Assembly (NCBI GenBank): GCA_024529925.1
Contig: JAFEUB010001021.1
Span: 1,132,501 to 1,196,500 of the forward strand
Reading direction: 5' to 3'
Source of the DNA: Ophthalmolycus amberensis
Lineage: Eukaryota; Chordata; Actinopteri; Perciformes; Zoarcidae
Length of the DNA: 64,000 nucleotides
This document shows positions 41,201-50,726 of this stretch, piece by piece. The notes under the pieces are model-generated. The model was not told the DNA's origin, searched no databases, and saw nothing but the letters and a program-made list of their open reading frames with translations. Numbering within the stretch: position 1 is the first letter of the stretch; each line of letters opens with the position of its first letter. A program made the translations under genes and the position numbers.

Positions 41201-42094
41201 CCACATGTGATTTCTTTTTTGGGCAGGGACAAAGCAGGGTAAAAATAAAATCTCTGCAAAAAGATGGTTATCCTTTTCTAATTGGAAACAAGCCTCTGTG
41301 AAGCAAATTGCAAGCCATGCAGAAGCCAAAACTCATCAGAGATAGGGCGCAGATAGGAATAGGGAGTGTGAGACAGTTAGAGAGATGAATATTTGAGGAG
41401 ATGGGGGTTTCCACACAGTGTGGCGGGGCCTCTGAGTCAATCTCCATCAGCAGTCTCATCTTTGTGTGGAGCTCTGGCTGAGACGGGAGGAGGAAGAGGA
41501 GGAGCAGCAGACCAGAGAGATCAAAGCTAACTAAAAGTGAGGATCAAAACGGAACTATTACTGTCGCCTTACAGTAGAATTATGCATGCGCTACTATTCC
41601 TGCGCACAGAAGTAATCGGCCTTTGCTTTGATGGTATTAGGGTTTTGCGCCGGTGCTAAACTGAGGCCGTGGGTCTAACAGGGAGCAGGGCGGGTGCACG
41701 CTGTGAGGGAGATGGAAGGATTGAGGAAGGAAGTTAATTTAAATTGGCAGAGAATTAGGTTTATATGGCCTTTATGGCTCTATGGGTGGGGATGGGAGAA
41801 GGTTGGATAGCGAGAAGAGTTCAGGAGTTGAGATTTTGGCGTGACTCTAACTTGGCTATCTGGCTTTTTTTGCTTTAAAAGGCACAGACAAGGGCTGTAA
41901 AAGAGAACGGAAAAAGGATCTGATAATGAAGTCTAAACTGGACTTACGGCAGCCTTTCTCGTCGCTCTTGTCAAAGCAGTCGGGAAATCCGTCGCACTGC
42001 CACCCACCTGGGACGCACTTCCCATCTCCACACATGAAGTTTCCAGGGATGTTGCACTCCGTGGTGAAGTTATTCCCCGGGAGAAGCTGGCTCT
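4162..42094 (-). CDS. ldlrad3: LDLRAD3, LDL receptor class A domain protein (5 of about 6 coding exons)
   Basis: Split gene, join of complement 4162-4366, 4996-5398, 32474-32608, 33877-34002 and 41948-42094 (1016 nt). Splicing gives one frame of 338 residues, counting the codon shared with the missing first exon as residue 1. Order: N-glycosylation sequon NFT at 9-11, three LDLa modules (14-49, 56-91, 98-132), a short stalk, a transmembrane helix at about 158-178, a basic stop-transfer HHQRKR, and a cytoplasmic tail with SPPSY (259-263) and PPPPY (279-283). This order is that of vertebrate LDLRAD3, a plasma-membrane receptor whose tail binds WW domains of ITCH/NEDD4 ligases; the mammalian protein is also reported as an alphavirus (VEEV) entry receptor. 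All introns are GT-AG. The three LDLa exons start and end in phase 1. With a signal-peptide exon of about 15 residues the total would be near 353, against about 345 in human. Missing: exon 1 and promoter. Identity is very likely; the assignment as sole orthologue is inferred. Confidence 0.95.
4367..4995 (-). other. ldlrad3: ldlrad3 intron 5 (629 bp)
   Basis: GT-AG intron between the two tail exons. It carries an A-rich simple repeat of AAATG-like units at about 4805-4862. The first in-frame codon after the exon 5 border makes a stop (AGG TGA), so a retained intron would end the protein right after [13 protein letters not shown]. Confidence 0.85.
4805..4862. repeat. AAATG-type simple repeat
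   Basis: Imperfect runs of AAAATGAAATG and AAATTAAAATG units inside intron 5 of ldlrad3. Confidence 0.75.
4996..5398 (-). CDS. ldlrad3: ldlrad3 exon 5: stalk, transmembrane helix, proximal cytoplasmic tail
   Basis: Encodes residues 137 to 270 and two bases of codon 271 (403 nt, phase 1 to 2). The acceptor is CTCCCCCACAG and the donor is AG|GTGAAA. After a short stalk ending in YYPSITYA comes a hydrophobic helix (about 158-178, positions 5274-5336) followed by HHQRKR, nearly identical to mammalian LDLRAD3. The tail then diverges: a His6 run (197-202), a conserved [11 protein letters not shown] patch, a Gly/Pro/Ser-rich stretch, and [11 protein letters not shown] with the first PPxY motif (5019-5033). 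The His run and the Gly/Pro-rich stretch look lineage-specific. The tail before SPPSY is rich in possible phosphosites. Confidence 0.95.
6963..7240. repeat. Dispersed foldback-type repeat, copy 1
   Basis: Starts near AATAGTTTCACATTTTTGG and reaches an inverted pair around 7184-7209 and 7212-7233 in which GACTATTTCTT faces AAGAAATAGTC. The same arrangement occurs in the copy at 15713. I know closely similar sequence as a frequent interspersed repeat in percomorph fish, but I cannot name the family with certainty. The right arm is poorly defined here. Confidence 0.55.
9009..9100. mobile_element. hAT-like element, left end only
   Basis: TAGGGCTGTCCCC followed by repeated GTCGACTAAT/GTCGATTAGTC motifs is the usual end of a fish hAT family. 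The matching right end was not found by eye; following sequence to about 9700 may be its interior. Boundaries other than the left are unknown. Confidence 0.5.
9211..9226. repeat. Poly-C run (16 C)
   Basis: Uninterrupted homopolymer within the possible interior of the hAT-like element at 9009. Confidence 0.9.
10484..10642. repeat. Degenerate AATGGTTAGCTAA minisatellite
   Basis: Variants of ATAAATGGTT and AGCTAA recur about every 20-30 bp (for example near 10491, 10541, 10573, 10609 and 10632). Diverged tandem repeat. Confidence 0.55.
11778..11814. repeat. (TA)n microsatellite
   Basis: About 18 uninterrupted TA units in intron 4. Confidence 0.95.
12954..12976. repeat. Poly-G run (G6 A G16)
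   Basis: Long guanine homopolymer interrupted by one A. Prone to slippage and assembly error. Confidence 0.9.
15047..15078. repeat. (GGA)n microsatellite
   Basis: About ten GGA/GAG triplets in intron 4. Confidence 0.9.
15286..15425 (+). mobile_element. tRNA-derived SINE
   Basis: The head has a pol III A box, TAGCCGAGTGCT at 15298-15309, and a B box, GATTTGATTCC at 15358-15368, about 50 bp apart as in tRNA genes. It is followed by ACCATTTGTTACATGTCATT and a pyrimidine-rich tail. This resembles a very common teleost SINE whose body reads CTTTGCTGCATGTCAT. Both boxes have substitutions from consensus, so it is an old, probably silent copy. Confidence 0.75.
15713..16040. repeat. Dispersed foldback-type repeat, copy 2
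   Basis: Begins AAAGGAATAGTTTTGACATT and AGAGTTAGATGACAAGATCG, a start I know from a frequent percomorph repeat. Inverted arms at about 15807-15840 and 15896-15932 pair GTGCTGGACT with AGTCCAGCAC and CTGGGTGCAG with CTGCACCTGG. The right side ends with CAGCTGTTTCCCCCTGCTTC. No transposase is present. Superfamily uncertain. Confidence 0.6.
16464..16477. repeat. Poly-C run (14 C)
   Basis: Uninterrupted homopolymer in intron 4. Confidence 0.9.
18333..18369. repeat. C11 run joined to (CA)n microsatellite
   Basis: Eleven C followed directly by about 12 CA units. Confidence 0.95.
25547..25586. repeat. GTGA-C14 / GTGA-C22 compound poly-C
   Basis: Two poly-C runs each preceded by GTGA. The complementary strand could form G-quadruplexes. 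Confidence 0.9.
25669..25700. repeat. (GGGA)n microsatellite
   Basis: About seven GGGA units, then GAGAGGGA. Confidence 0.9.
26006..26048. other. Perfect 16 bp inverted repeat (hairpin)
   Basis: Arms GCCTAAAGCGTGTTCA (26006-26021) and TGAACACGCTTTAGGC (26033-26048) are exact reverse complements around an 11 nt loop. The surrounding sequence is not low complexity. Function unknown. Confidence 0.85.
29257..29303. repeat. (TG)n microsatellite
   Basis: Two TG runs split by one TATG. Confidence 0.95.
32474..32608 (-). CDS. ldlrad3: ldlrad3 exon 4: LDLa domain 3
   Basis: Encodes residues 92 to 136 and the first base of codon 137; 135 nt, phase 1-1. The donor is G|GTAAGT. Cysteines are at 98, 105, 110, 117, 123 and 132, with [18 protein letters not shown] as the calcium loop. 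Two of the usual acidic ligands are asparagine (N118, N122), so calcium affinity may be lower than in domain 1. The acceptor is a tandem CAGCAG. Using the first gives T-G-N-P at the junction and using the second gives S-N-P, one residue shorter; I chose the first because its length matches the mammalian protein. Confidence 0.94.
32609..33876 (-). other. ldlrad3: ldlrad3 intron 3 (1268 bp)
   Basis: Short GT-AG intron between LDLa 2 and LDLa 3. I recognise no repeat or gene in it. Confidence 0.85.
33877..34002 (-). CDS. ldlrad3: ldlrad3 exon 3: LDLa domain 2
   Basis: Encodes residues 50 to 91 and the first base of codon 92; 126 nt, phase 1-1. The acceptor is TCTTTAG after a good pyrimidine tract and the donor is A|GTGAGT. 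Six cysteines are at 56, 63, 69, 76, 82 and 91, with the distinctive [11 protein letters not shown] segment and the [11 protein letters not shown] calcium loop. The first acidic ligand position reads CNG rather than CDG, as I recall for the mammalian protein, so this is probably a family trait and not damage. Confidence 0.95.
34401..34417. repeat. Poly-G run (G8 A G8)
   Basis: Guanine runs in intron 2, close to the exon 3 acceptor side. Confidence 0.9.
34873..35240. mobile_element. Probable hAT remnant
   Basis: Starts AAGGATGTACCAATACTGATAC, close to the GATGCACCGATAC ends of a frequent fish hAT family, and about 330 bp later shows the opposing motif GGTATAGGATCAATACTTGG. Terminal repeats and target duplication are too eroded to define. 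Confidence 0.4.
35775..35786. repeat. Poly-C run (12 C)
   Basis: Uninterrupted homopolymer in intron 2. Confidence 0.9.
36912..36935. repeat. (CA)n microsatellite
   Basis: About 12 CA units in intron 2. Confidence 0.9.
38150..38212. mobile_element. Probable hAT end fragment
   Basis: CTTGCGACCCCCTGTGG followed by AGACCATTGCTCTA resembles, in reverse, the CAGTGGTTCTCAACCT...GGGGTCGC end of an ancient vertebrate hAT family. Only one end is visible. Confidence 0.4.
40307..40325. repeat. (TG)n microsatellite
   Basis: About nine TG units in intron 2. Confidence 0.85.
41948..42094 (-). CDS. ldlrad3: ldlrad3 exon 2: mature N-terminus and LDLa domain 1
   Basis: Encodes residues 1 (split codon) to 49, plus one base of codon 50. 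The acceptor follows a pyrimidine-rich stretch ending ATAACCAG and the donor is C|GTAAGT. The exon opens with ESQLLPGNN, which resembles the mature start of mammalian LDLRAD3, and carries the NFT sequon. The LDLa module has all six cysteines (14, 22, 27, 34, 40, 49) and the full acidic calcium cage CDGFPDC...DKSDE. The 147 nt length and phase 1-1 borders are typical of LDLa exons, which can be lost or gained without breaking frame. Upstream is the inferred intron 1; downstream is a 7945 bp intron. Confidence 0.95.
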
Positions 42095-42466
42095 CTGGTT
42101 ATAAACAAACAGGATGACACAAGAAAAGAGAGAAAGAGAAACGATTATTACGATCACACGCCACGAAGAAATTAAACAGGCGGAGAGATATTGCACCCCA
42201 GCGATATGCATCGACAGTCAAAATGGGAGATCGTTATTATCTCCATCCTCTAAAGATAGAAAACCAATAAAGGCGGTGTCTCTCTTTATCAAGCTATATC
42301 TATATAAACAGAGGGCGATCTCATGAATGCAAAAGCAGAGGGGGTCATTCAGTGTCAACAGTATTGTGTGCGTAAGAGTCAAGCTTGGAGCTACAGGCAG
42401 TATCATAATCAGGCAGATAAGGAAACACCAAAGAACAATCGCATACAAACAAACAACATGTCTTGG

Positions 42467-42525
42467 ACACACACGCACACACACACACACGCACACACAC
42501 ACACACGCACACACACACACAGACA
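42467..42525. repeat. (CA)n microsatellite with CACG interruptions
   Basis: CA units interrupted at several points by a G in place of an A, about 370 bp upstream of the exon 2 acceptor. Confidence 0.95.
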
Positions 42526-44829
42526 CAGACCAGAAATAAAAGCATTCAGCAGCATGTGCCCCGAGCTTGTTCCGGGCATTCAGTTGACGCAGTGCAGCTG
42601 TGGTATAATGGGCTGGAATGTGAAACACGGTCTTTTGGCGGAGGTTTGACACTATGCGGTTTAGCTCGTAAACAAAACTTTAGGGCGGTAATGAGGAGCT
42701 CCGGACAGACCGGGGGGAACGCTGTCATGCTGCAGTGCTGGAACTGGGTTTCAGCTGGTAGAGGCCACTTCATTACACGGGAGAGCGGGACGCAAGAGGT
42801 GTGGAGCCTCGAGCCTCGAGTGACGGTGTGGTTAACCAGTGAAGTGACTGACTGGGTCACAATATGGGTCTCTCTGACTTACACGACTCTGACTGAGAAG
42901 AACAGTGATGTAAAAATGATTTATAAAAAAGGTTACATCGATATAAGATGCATCCTTTATTTATTTCTAAATAAGTCGGATAAATGAATCCACTTTGTGT
43001 TTGTTTCCTCTATCTGATCGTGACAGAGACACATTCTCGACGAGGCAGTTACGCCGTACTGAGGGATCCATTGTACTGCGGTACAAATAGAAAGCGTTGA
43101 CATTTCAGTGCTTGTGAATTCATAACCAGAGCTCTCAGGTTCACAGCTAGTTGATATTCACTTAGTAGCTACTTACAGCTGAGTAACTGACGCACGGAAA
43201 TCAAGCGCTCTTACATCATCACTCTCTTGCTGCGGAAAGCATAGATAGATCCTCTCATGAGACAGCAGGACCCTTCTGATCCTCTGTCGGGATGATGCAA
43301 ACCCCGTTTTGTCTCTTGCAATACACAGAAGGGGAAGTGATGGATAAAGAGCAACGGCTCCTGTCATTTACGAGGACCGGAAAGCATTCCGACTTATCAT
43401 TTAGCATTGGTGGGAGGCCTCACCAAATGTAGCTGTCGGTGAATACGTGCAAAGACAATTCTTTTACATATTAGTGATCGCTGCCGTCACAAAATGAAAG
43501 ACTGTTTGTGCCCGCATATTAGCGTCACCTGTGTGGTGTAATATCTCAGGGAATAGAACAAAACCCAATGGTGCTGACAGACAGCAATCTACCATAGTGA
43601 GCCTCACAAACCAAATGTTCACCATATTCACACAGTCTCCACTGGCTCGTACCCTCCCGTCCTCGTTTGTTCGGCTCTCTCTGACAAAGGGACCGATACA
43701 GAGAAGCACTCCTTGGAGAGAAATAGAGGGAGAGGAACTACACAGCATTGCTGGACACCTTTCATTAGTTCTATCGGACTTGTTCTTCATAACAGCCAAA
43801 ATGTTATTTTTCTTACACTTTGCATGCTATGGATTCCTCAGCAGCCAGCAGCCTTTCATGAGGCCACTCGGATGTCGACGTATCAACTGAACACAAATGC
43901 CACGTAAATGTCCATTCAAAGGCACGCAGAACAAGTGCAGGAGGGAGCCATGCAGAAAGGCTGCAAGGAGCTGGTGGTTCGAGAGGCATCGGGTTAATTG
44001 GAGAGGAGTTGCTTTGAGAACGCGTTGTGTTTGAGAGCCGGCCAAAAAGAGTAGGTTGTGAGTTGCTCTTTTGTTCGCCTCAAAGCATCTTATTGCGATA
44101 GCCCTGTCATTCTATCGATAGAGTACCGTTGGAGTATCATGCCCACCTCATTAGGACAGTAAGTGGGGCTACACAGCTCATTAGAGACTGCTCTGTGTGC
44201 TTGTTAACAGTGATAATGACACGCTGCTGTTCTCTGTGGGCCCCGCAACGCTCCCACGGTCACCTGGACAACTTGAATGGACACGACAGCAAGTCACTCA
44301 TTCGTCCTCTGTGCTTTTAACGACTACGTTGTGGATATCTTGGGACGTTATGCGCAGTTACGCAGCACTGCTGTGTGCATCGGTGGTCACACAGTGGGTG
44401 TGTGAGGGAGAGCTGGAGGAGATAAGGCCGGGATGACTCTGGACGTGTACGTATCTTGCTGGGCGAAGCGTAGAGCAATTACTCAGGGTAAATATTGACT
44501 GTACTATCCTTGCCTCTGCACACCCATCCCCTGCCTCCCACCCTCCACCCTGTTTGTGTCCACTAAGGCCATATTTAGACTGTTAAATCATAGAGCGTAG
44601 AATCTTTCCTGCTTCAGCTGGATACTGTTTTATAATTAGCATTTACATTTGCGCTATACTTCTAGAAGGTTTCACTGCAATATCATCCCTAATGCAATCT
44701 CTCCTCATCCCCTGTTGAAGTAACATGCATTATGAGCACGACTGCAGTGCCAATAAAATGATATATTCAGAACATAAGGGCACTGACAAAAGCAAATATC
44801 TCTTCTATTTTCTTTTTTTTTTAACACAC

Positions 44830-45240
44830 AAAAAATCCCCTCCGGTTCTACCAAGTGAAGCCAATGCGGAGGTGTCTTAAAACGTGCATTCTCTCTACTG
44901 ACAAGCAGGGGGCGACTCCTCCGGTGCCAAAAAGAAGTCCAATTGTATGGAAGTCTATGAGAAAATGACCCTACTTGTCACTTGATTTATTACCTCAATA
45001 AACATTGTGAACATGAGTTTATGGTCTCAATCGCTTGTTTCAAGTCTTCTTCAATACAAACGATGTTCATTTAGAAAATGATGGTCCCTTTTAGAGTAAA
45101 ATAGACAATAGAGCAGAGTATGCTTTAGGGCGGGCTTACTGTGATTGACAAGTCGCTGCCGTATACGCCGTCTCTAAGTCACTCCTCCGAATTCCAAATA
45201 TGGTAACATCCGTTTATTGGTTTATTTTTGGGATAAAGCG
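44830..45240. repeat. Dispersed medium-reiteration fish repeat
   Basis: Contains the phrases CAGGGGGCGACTCCTCCGG, GGAAGTCTATGAGAAAATGA, ATGAGTTTATGGTCTCAATC and CTTTAGGGCGGGCTTACTG in this order. I know this order from a frequent interspersed repeat of percomorph genomes. I cannot assign a transposon class. Ends are approximate. Confidence 0.55.
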
Positions 45241-46566
45241 AGGAATACATCCTCCCTCAATCAACATTAGAATAAAATGGAAAGAATTTTGGGGAAATGT
45301 TGGGGATGAGTCTGGTTCTTTATATCTAAGTATCTCCTAAGTATATGATTTTAACATGTATTTTAAAAGGTGAATACTTTTTGCATAATTGGAATTGGAA
45401 AGTTCCCACAATCTCTTAAAATGTTGTCAATTATTTTATTTTATTATTTTATTATTGAATCAAGTCAGTGCATAAATGGCAAGCTTCCAACGGTTATTCT
45501 ACGATTTTCCACGGGTGCACTTCATACATAATGATGTTGGATATTGCAGCCCAGAGACTTCAGTACACTCTTAGCAATCCTCTGAATATGCAAACACGGA
45601 CGACAGTCCAGCCACCCACGTGAATATTTTCACACCAAATGTCAGTATGCCACCCAACACTGGACAGCTAATTTGGGAGCAATATCTATATTACTCTTAA
45701 CATAGCCTATTAATAATTTAATAACCCCTTAAGCGTATGGTTGGCTTCCTTTATAAGATTCTTCAGGGTATGTCTGGACATAATTGTTGCTATAATACTC
45801 AACAGGGAAACAAAGAAACAGTACAGTGTGCTGGGGAGAACCAAAGTAGAAAAGGAGAAGTAAATGAAGGGGAACAAATGGGAGGTGAAGATACAGCTCG
45901 ACAAGTACGGCAGAAAGAGGAGCAAAATAAAAAGAAACAGAGAGGTGGACAGTGACATCATGTTCTACCTTCGGCCTCCCTATTCCCCGTGCTCTATACG
46001 CATGAAAGGTCAGTGACATGAATCTATATCTGAGAGGACTATTGGCTTAGCTGTTACTGCTTTAACCCCATCTTCCCCAGCATGCTGGGATATCTGACCT
46101 GCATTGATCAGCCCTGGGTCAAAGGTTGAGCCTCGAATTGAAACAGCACCAGACAATTGATTGAGTTGCCTTTGAAAGCTACGGTAGAATTGAAAGTAAA
46201 GGCTACAGGAGAAGTGTCACAAAAAGTATAAAGATGGGAGTTTCTCTCCAAAGGACAAACAAAGCTTTTGTCCTCACAGAAGTAGTCCCACATTCTCATC
46301 AGCTTTCTGTCCTCAATAATACACCATACTGTGTCAAATTCACATTACAGCCTGATAATGTCAATGCGAACATAATAAGTAGTGGACTAGTAATGGCTGC
46401 TTGTGTTGGAGGATAAGGAGAAATATGGCCTAGCTCTGAACAAAAACTAGCTTTTTCACGTTCAAGGATAGAAACTTATTTTTCAATGGCACACCACTCG
46501 TAGTGGGCTGGCTACACAAGCAGACTGTGAGGCGCAGCGGGGGTGGAGGTGGTTTGGTTGTCATTT

Positions 46567-46611
46567 TGTGTGTGTGTGTGTGTGTGGAAGAGAGAGAGAG
46601 AGAGAGAGAGA
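46567..46611. repeat. Compound (GT)n(GA)n microsatellite
   Basis: About ten GT units followed by about eleven GA units. Confidence 0.95.
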
Positions 46612-47760
46612 AAAAGAGTCTCCATCCTGTTCCTTCCGCTCACTGAAGCGTCCAGTATAAATAAGCACAAGTGTAAAGAACCTGGTCTTCATCAATTAAA
46701 GACACCCTACGGACAGACAGACAAGGGCAGTGCAGCATAAGCACGGAGCAACAGAGCAAGCAAGGCATTAATGGGGAGCGATGGAGAAAAAGGGCAGTCA
46801 TGCATGAAAAAAGACAGTAAAACCCGAATACTATTGTCAACATATAGGCCTGCGCCTCTTTCAGCTGTTCACACTCTTCCCACCTCTGAAGGCCATCCGG
46901 AAACTGTTCTATGTGAATCTGTGTATTAGAGAGGAAGGGGCCACAGGCTTCATCAGCTGCTACGTAGTTACTGTGTGTGTGGTGGACACAGTTATGGCCG
47001 TGACGATGCTAAATGAGTAACTGAGCCAAAGACCCAAAGTTGTAATCTTTAACTTAACTGTACAGTGAGGAGAGTACAGCTCTTAAGAGAGCCTTCATGT
47101 CACACCAACACATGCATGCCATGCACACTCATATCAGTCAATAACCAAATCCCCATAAAATCCACAACAGAGTGTAAATACCCAATGAGGAAAACACAAC
47201 ACAACGGCAGATTATGGATGCAATTAGGCTTTAAAAAAAAGAGCAAAATCAAAAGTCATCAAGCAGATCTCAAGCTCGAGATAATAACATTTGAATACTC
47301 GCATTAATAAGAGGTGATTCTTCAAATGCATTAGCGATCAGTTAATCCTGGGCAACTTCAAGATGAACTTGCGATGAACACAATGGTTTTCTCTATGTTT
47401 CTGCATACATCAAAATAATAATCCACTGAAATGGAGTCCACCATGAAGCTACATTTATCTACAAGAAGACAAATGCTTTGATTTGTCAAGAATGCAAAAT
47501 GCCGCATCATATTTTAGGCCGTTCTGTGTGCGTCGACGTGGTGATGGGACTGGTGCACTCAATATGTAGGCCGTATCTCTTACTGCAGCGTCTAATGCGT
47601 AGCACACTCCAAAAATAAGACTTCCCCACAAGAGGAAAACAGACGAGGGGTTGATGTGAGTCAGACTTTTCTGCCAGAGCCTGTGTTGTTCCCAGAGTAG
47701 AGGATTGTGAATATGAGAGGCCAGACGGCTGACATCCTCCCTGCTCCATATACTTCCTGG

Positions 47761-48000
47761 TTAGCGGTGCAGCGGATCATCAGAGTCACGGATCGGATCA
47801 GCACAAAAGAAAAAAGGGAGCAAATATAACTTTTAGAGATCCCTGATCACGATAGTAATTGGTGATCATTGATGATCCATATTGGCAGATACAGATCCCT
47901 TTGTTGTTTGGTTATAGCAGCTGGTCTACACGGCTCCAGGCTGTTTTTGGCACCGTCCAAAAAATCATCTCAACCACTCTGAAGTCAAACAATCAAAAAT
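47761..48000. mobile_element. Possible eroded hAT-like fragment
   Basis: GGTGCAGCGGATCATCAGAG, CACGGATCGGATCAG and GATCATTGATGATCC resemble ends of a fish hAT family rich in GATCC motifs. No partner end or target duplication seen. Confidence 0.35.
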
Positions 48001-48101
48001 TCAAAATGTTATCCTTTTACTTCGTTAAAGTAATTTATAGTGTTTTTCATAAAAGGCACACAATTCAAATGATTCGGAAATAAAAGATTGTGTTTTCATT
48101 G

Positions 48102-48137
48102 ATTAAAACTACAAATCTTGTGATTTGTAGTTTTAAT
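48102..48137. other. Perfect 16 bp inverted repeat, 4 nt loop
   Basis: Arms ATTAAAACTACAAATC (48102-48117) and GATTTGTAGTTTTAAT (48122-48137) are exact reverse complements around TTGT. May be a young inverted duplication inside old transposon sequence. Confidence 0.85.
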
Positions 48138-48574
48138 AATGTATTATACGCTGCTAGAGGTAAACAGGTCTCGAATATTAATTTATTTTGTTGTGAAATC
48201 ATCTCCTTCAAACAACTGCATTTATTTAAGTTCCTCGCCGACACTACATTTTACGAGATTACATGTGAACACATCATGACAACGTTATAATTTATCTTCG
48301 CTCAACACTCATTTTCACTGACCAGAGCCTGAACGCATCACAATGTAACTGAACAGAACCTTTGTTCTCCTCCCGTCCATTTCAACACGGATTGGTTGTT
48401 GACAATGTAACATTATCAGAGAGTATCGGTGAACAGAAAGCATAACGATGTCCTGATCGCATACTTTACTGAATATTGTGATAGAAATGCTCCTAATCTT
48501 GTATACAGCACCTGTTGGCCTCTTAATTTGTAGAACATGTTTCTACTTACGAGGATTAAGACTAGTTTATGAAG

Positions 48575-48872
48575 TATGGCTGGGCAATACATCAATATTA
48601 TATTGATATTGTGATATTCTAATATGTCTTTTCATGGTTTTAAAGGCTGCATTGCAGTCCAGTTATGTCATTTTCTGAATTTAGCAGACTGTTCTATTCT
48701 TTGCCTTTTACCCACTTGGTCATTATATCTACATTTCTGATGATTATTTATCAAAAATCTCATTGAGTGACACATTGTGTGTATACCCGGCCTACAATAT
48801 TGTCGCACTATTGAGGTATTTGGTGAAAAACATCACTATTTGTTTCTTTATAGCGCCGCCCATCTTCCAATG
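48575..48872. mobile_element. Non-autonomous hAT-like element (CTGGGCAATA family)
   Basis: Starts TATGGCTGGGCAATACATC and ends TTTATAGCGCCGCCCAT, degenerate versions of the TAGGGCTGGGCAATATATCG and ATATCGCCCAGCCCTA ends of a very common fish element. The interior includes TTTTAAAGGCTGCATTGCAG and GATGATTATTTATCAAAAAT, which I also associate with that family. No clear target duplication. Confidence 0.6.
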
Positions 48873-49577
48873 CACTGATACAATGTATCACAATAAAAAC
48901 ATGCTATTTCTTCCTCTCTGTTCCTGTCCCGAGGTGTCACTGGCTTTAAATTGAGCAGGAGCACACTCCTCTTCTGTTTTTGACACGCAGAAGACATTTC
49001 ATTTTTTTTGGTATACCGTGCATTTGAATATCACCAAAGAGAGATATAGACAGAGCGGAGGAGGCACACTGACATACTGAGCAAGAAAGTTAAACAGTAG
49101 CAGCGTGGTGGCTGCTGAAGAGATTAAAAAAAAACAAAAAAAACACGACTGCTTATGAATCCTCCTCCGTCACTTAAGTCAGCAGTGCAGCAATATCATA
49201 TTTTTCCCCATTGCACATAACACTTAAATATTCATATTACAAAACAGCACTGAGCTTTCTGAGCCATGCACACATTTGTCTGCGCAACTAATGACGTGAA
49301 AAAGTCAGCACGTGTGCCAACATCCTGAGGAAACAGGCGTTGATAAAAAAGAGCGACTTTCTAAACCCACCCACCCGTCTGGATGAATTTAATGCGAAAA
49401 CACAATCACAGACCTCCTGCAACACACATGCTTAGAATCAAAAGTTAAACACGGTGCACCGCTGCGCCTGGAAGCATCTCCATGTTTGCATATGCAATGA
49501 TTTTGGAATGTTTGATAAGTACGAAGGAGTTGATGTACTTCTAATCCTTTACAGTAGTGTATTGAACATACTACTAT

Positions 49578-50067
49578 TAGGGGTGTAACGATACGCGTAT
49601 TCGTATTGAACCGTTCGGTACGAGGCTCACGGTTCGGTACGCATGACGAACCGAATATGTTTGAATAAAAGAAGAAAAAAAATATATATATATTTTTTTA
49701 AACCTTTATTTAACCAGGTAGTCCCATTGAGATTAAAAATCTCTTTTGCAAGATGTAAGTAACAATACAAGATGTAAGCAAGATGTAAGTAACAATACTA
49801 CATAACATTAAGGAGCAGTTTTTGTTTTTTATGCTTCTGTGTTGCTAAGAAGACACCCCAGAAGATGGGTCACTCAGGTATAGTTCCATCATTGTTCAAA
49901 GTCAAAGAATAACTTTATGATGTTAGTTGTAATGAATAAATATATTTTAAAATCAAGTACATTTCTCTGGCATTTATAGTTTTCTACTGTACCGAAACGT
50001 ACCGAACCGTGGCTCCACTGTATCGTACCGAACCCAACCGTGAATTTTGTGAACCGTTACACCCCTA
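49578..50067. mobile_element. Non-autonomous hAT-like element with TIRs and target duplication
   Basis: The left end is TAGGGGTGTAACGATACG and the right end is CGTTACACCCCTA, giving terminal inverted repeats. Subterminal GTACCGAA/TTCGGTAC motifs also face each other. Flanks are ACTACTAT and ACTACTAC, a 7 of 8 match expected for a hAT target duplication. The 490 bp interior has no transposase. It contains a phrase CTTTATTTAACCAGGTAGTC seen in other fish repeats and short tandem copies of CAAGATGTAAGTAACAATAC at about 49749-49799. Confidence 0.85.
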
Positions 50068-50405
50068 ACTACTACCGGTATGTAATAAAATGACTCCAAG
50101 TAGATGGGTTGGTTCCTTCTCCATGTTGAGTCCAAGTGTAAAAAGAAGAAAATTTGACTCTAGTCGACTTCACCATCCTGGGAGAAGGAATTACAGTCCA
50201 AGGACGTCCCAAAAACCACACTGTCAAACGAAATCTAATCTAATAAGGTTTCTGGCACCAATCTCACAAGGAAAGAGCGGTTTACTCTCAACAGGATTGG
50301 CCAAAGCACTGGTCAGTTCTCACAGGTGGGGCATAAGCCCAATCCCCCAGGGTGCATCTGGAGAGCAACAAACAATGGACCACAAGCTTGTCCTCTCAGC
50401 TAAAG

Positions 50406-50720
50406 CAGGATTAGTCACCATCCATGCGGCACAATAACGAGGCAATTGTTTGTCTTTGGGATTTAGCTTTTGCTGTATAATGAAATAAGGACTCTCAAGG
50501 CAGAAAGTCAGAGTAAATTCCTCAAGGAGGGAGGACACAACATGAGCCTTGTGATGTGCAAAACATTCCCTTCTACAGCATCGCATTATATAGCCTTTGT
50601 TGTTTGTATTGCAATCAAAAAAAAGGCAGAAAAAGATACATGAAATGTATAAACTTCCAACCAACTAGCATGACGTTTTGTCATTTTTCCTTTGAAGGCA
50701 ACATAAATGACACACATGTA
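50406..50720. repeat. Direct duplication, copy A
   Basis: About 315 bp that recur with roughly 95% identity at 53470-53778 in the same orientation. It begins CAGGATTAGTCACCATCC and ends AATGACACACATG. The right end lies 6 bp from a hAT-like insertion. No protein domain is recognised in either copy. Confidence 0.9.
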
Positions 50721-50726
50721 CAGTAT

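Larger units (their letters stand above)
34003..41947 (-). other. ldlrad3: ldlrad3 intron 2 (7945 bp)
   Basis: GT-AG intron between LDLa 1 and LDLa 2. It holds two probable hAT remnants (34873-35240 and 38150-38212), a CA microsatellite (36912-36935), a TG microsatellite (40307-40325) and short G/C runs at 34401, 35271 and 35775. The remainder is unique non-coding sequence with no recognised gene. Confidence 0.8.

Noticed and set aside
42218..42652. Frames with long Cys-Val or His-Thr repeats
   Set aside because: They are translations of the CA microsatellite.
50320..50664. Minus-strand frame conserved in part between the two duplicated segments
   Set aside because: The 95% DNA identity alone explains the shared peptide. 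In copy B the frame stops early, there is no recognised domain, and both copies carry changes without codon pattern.
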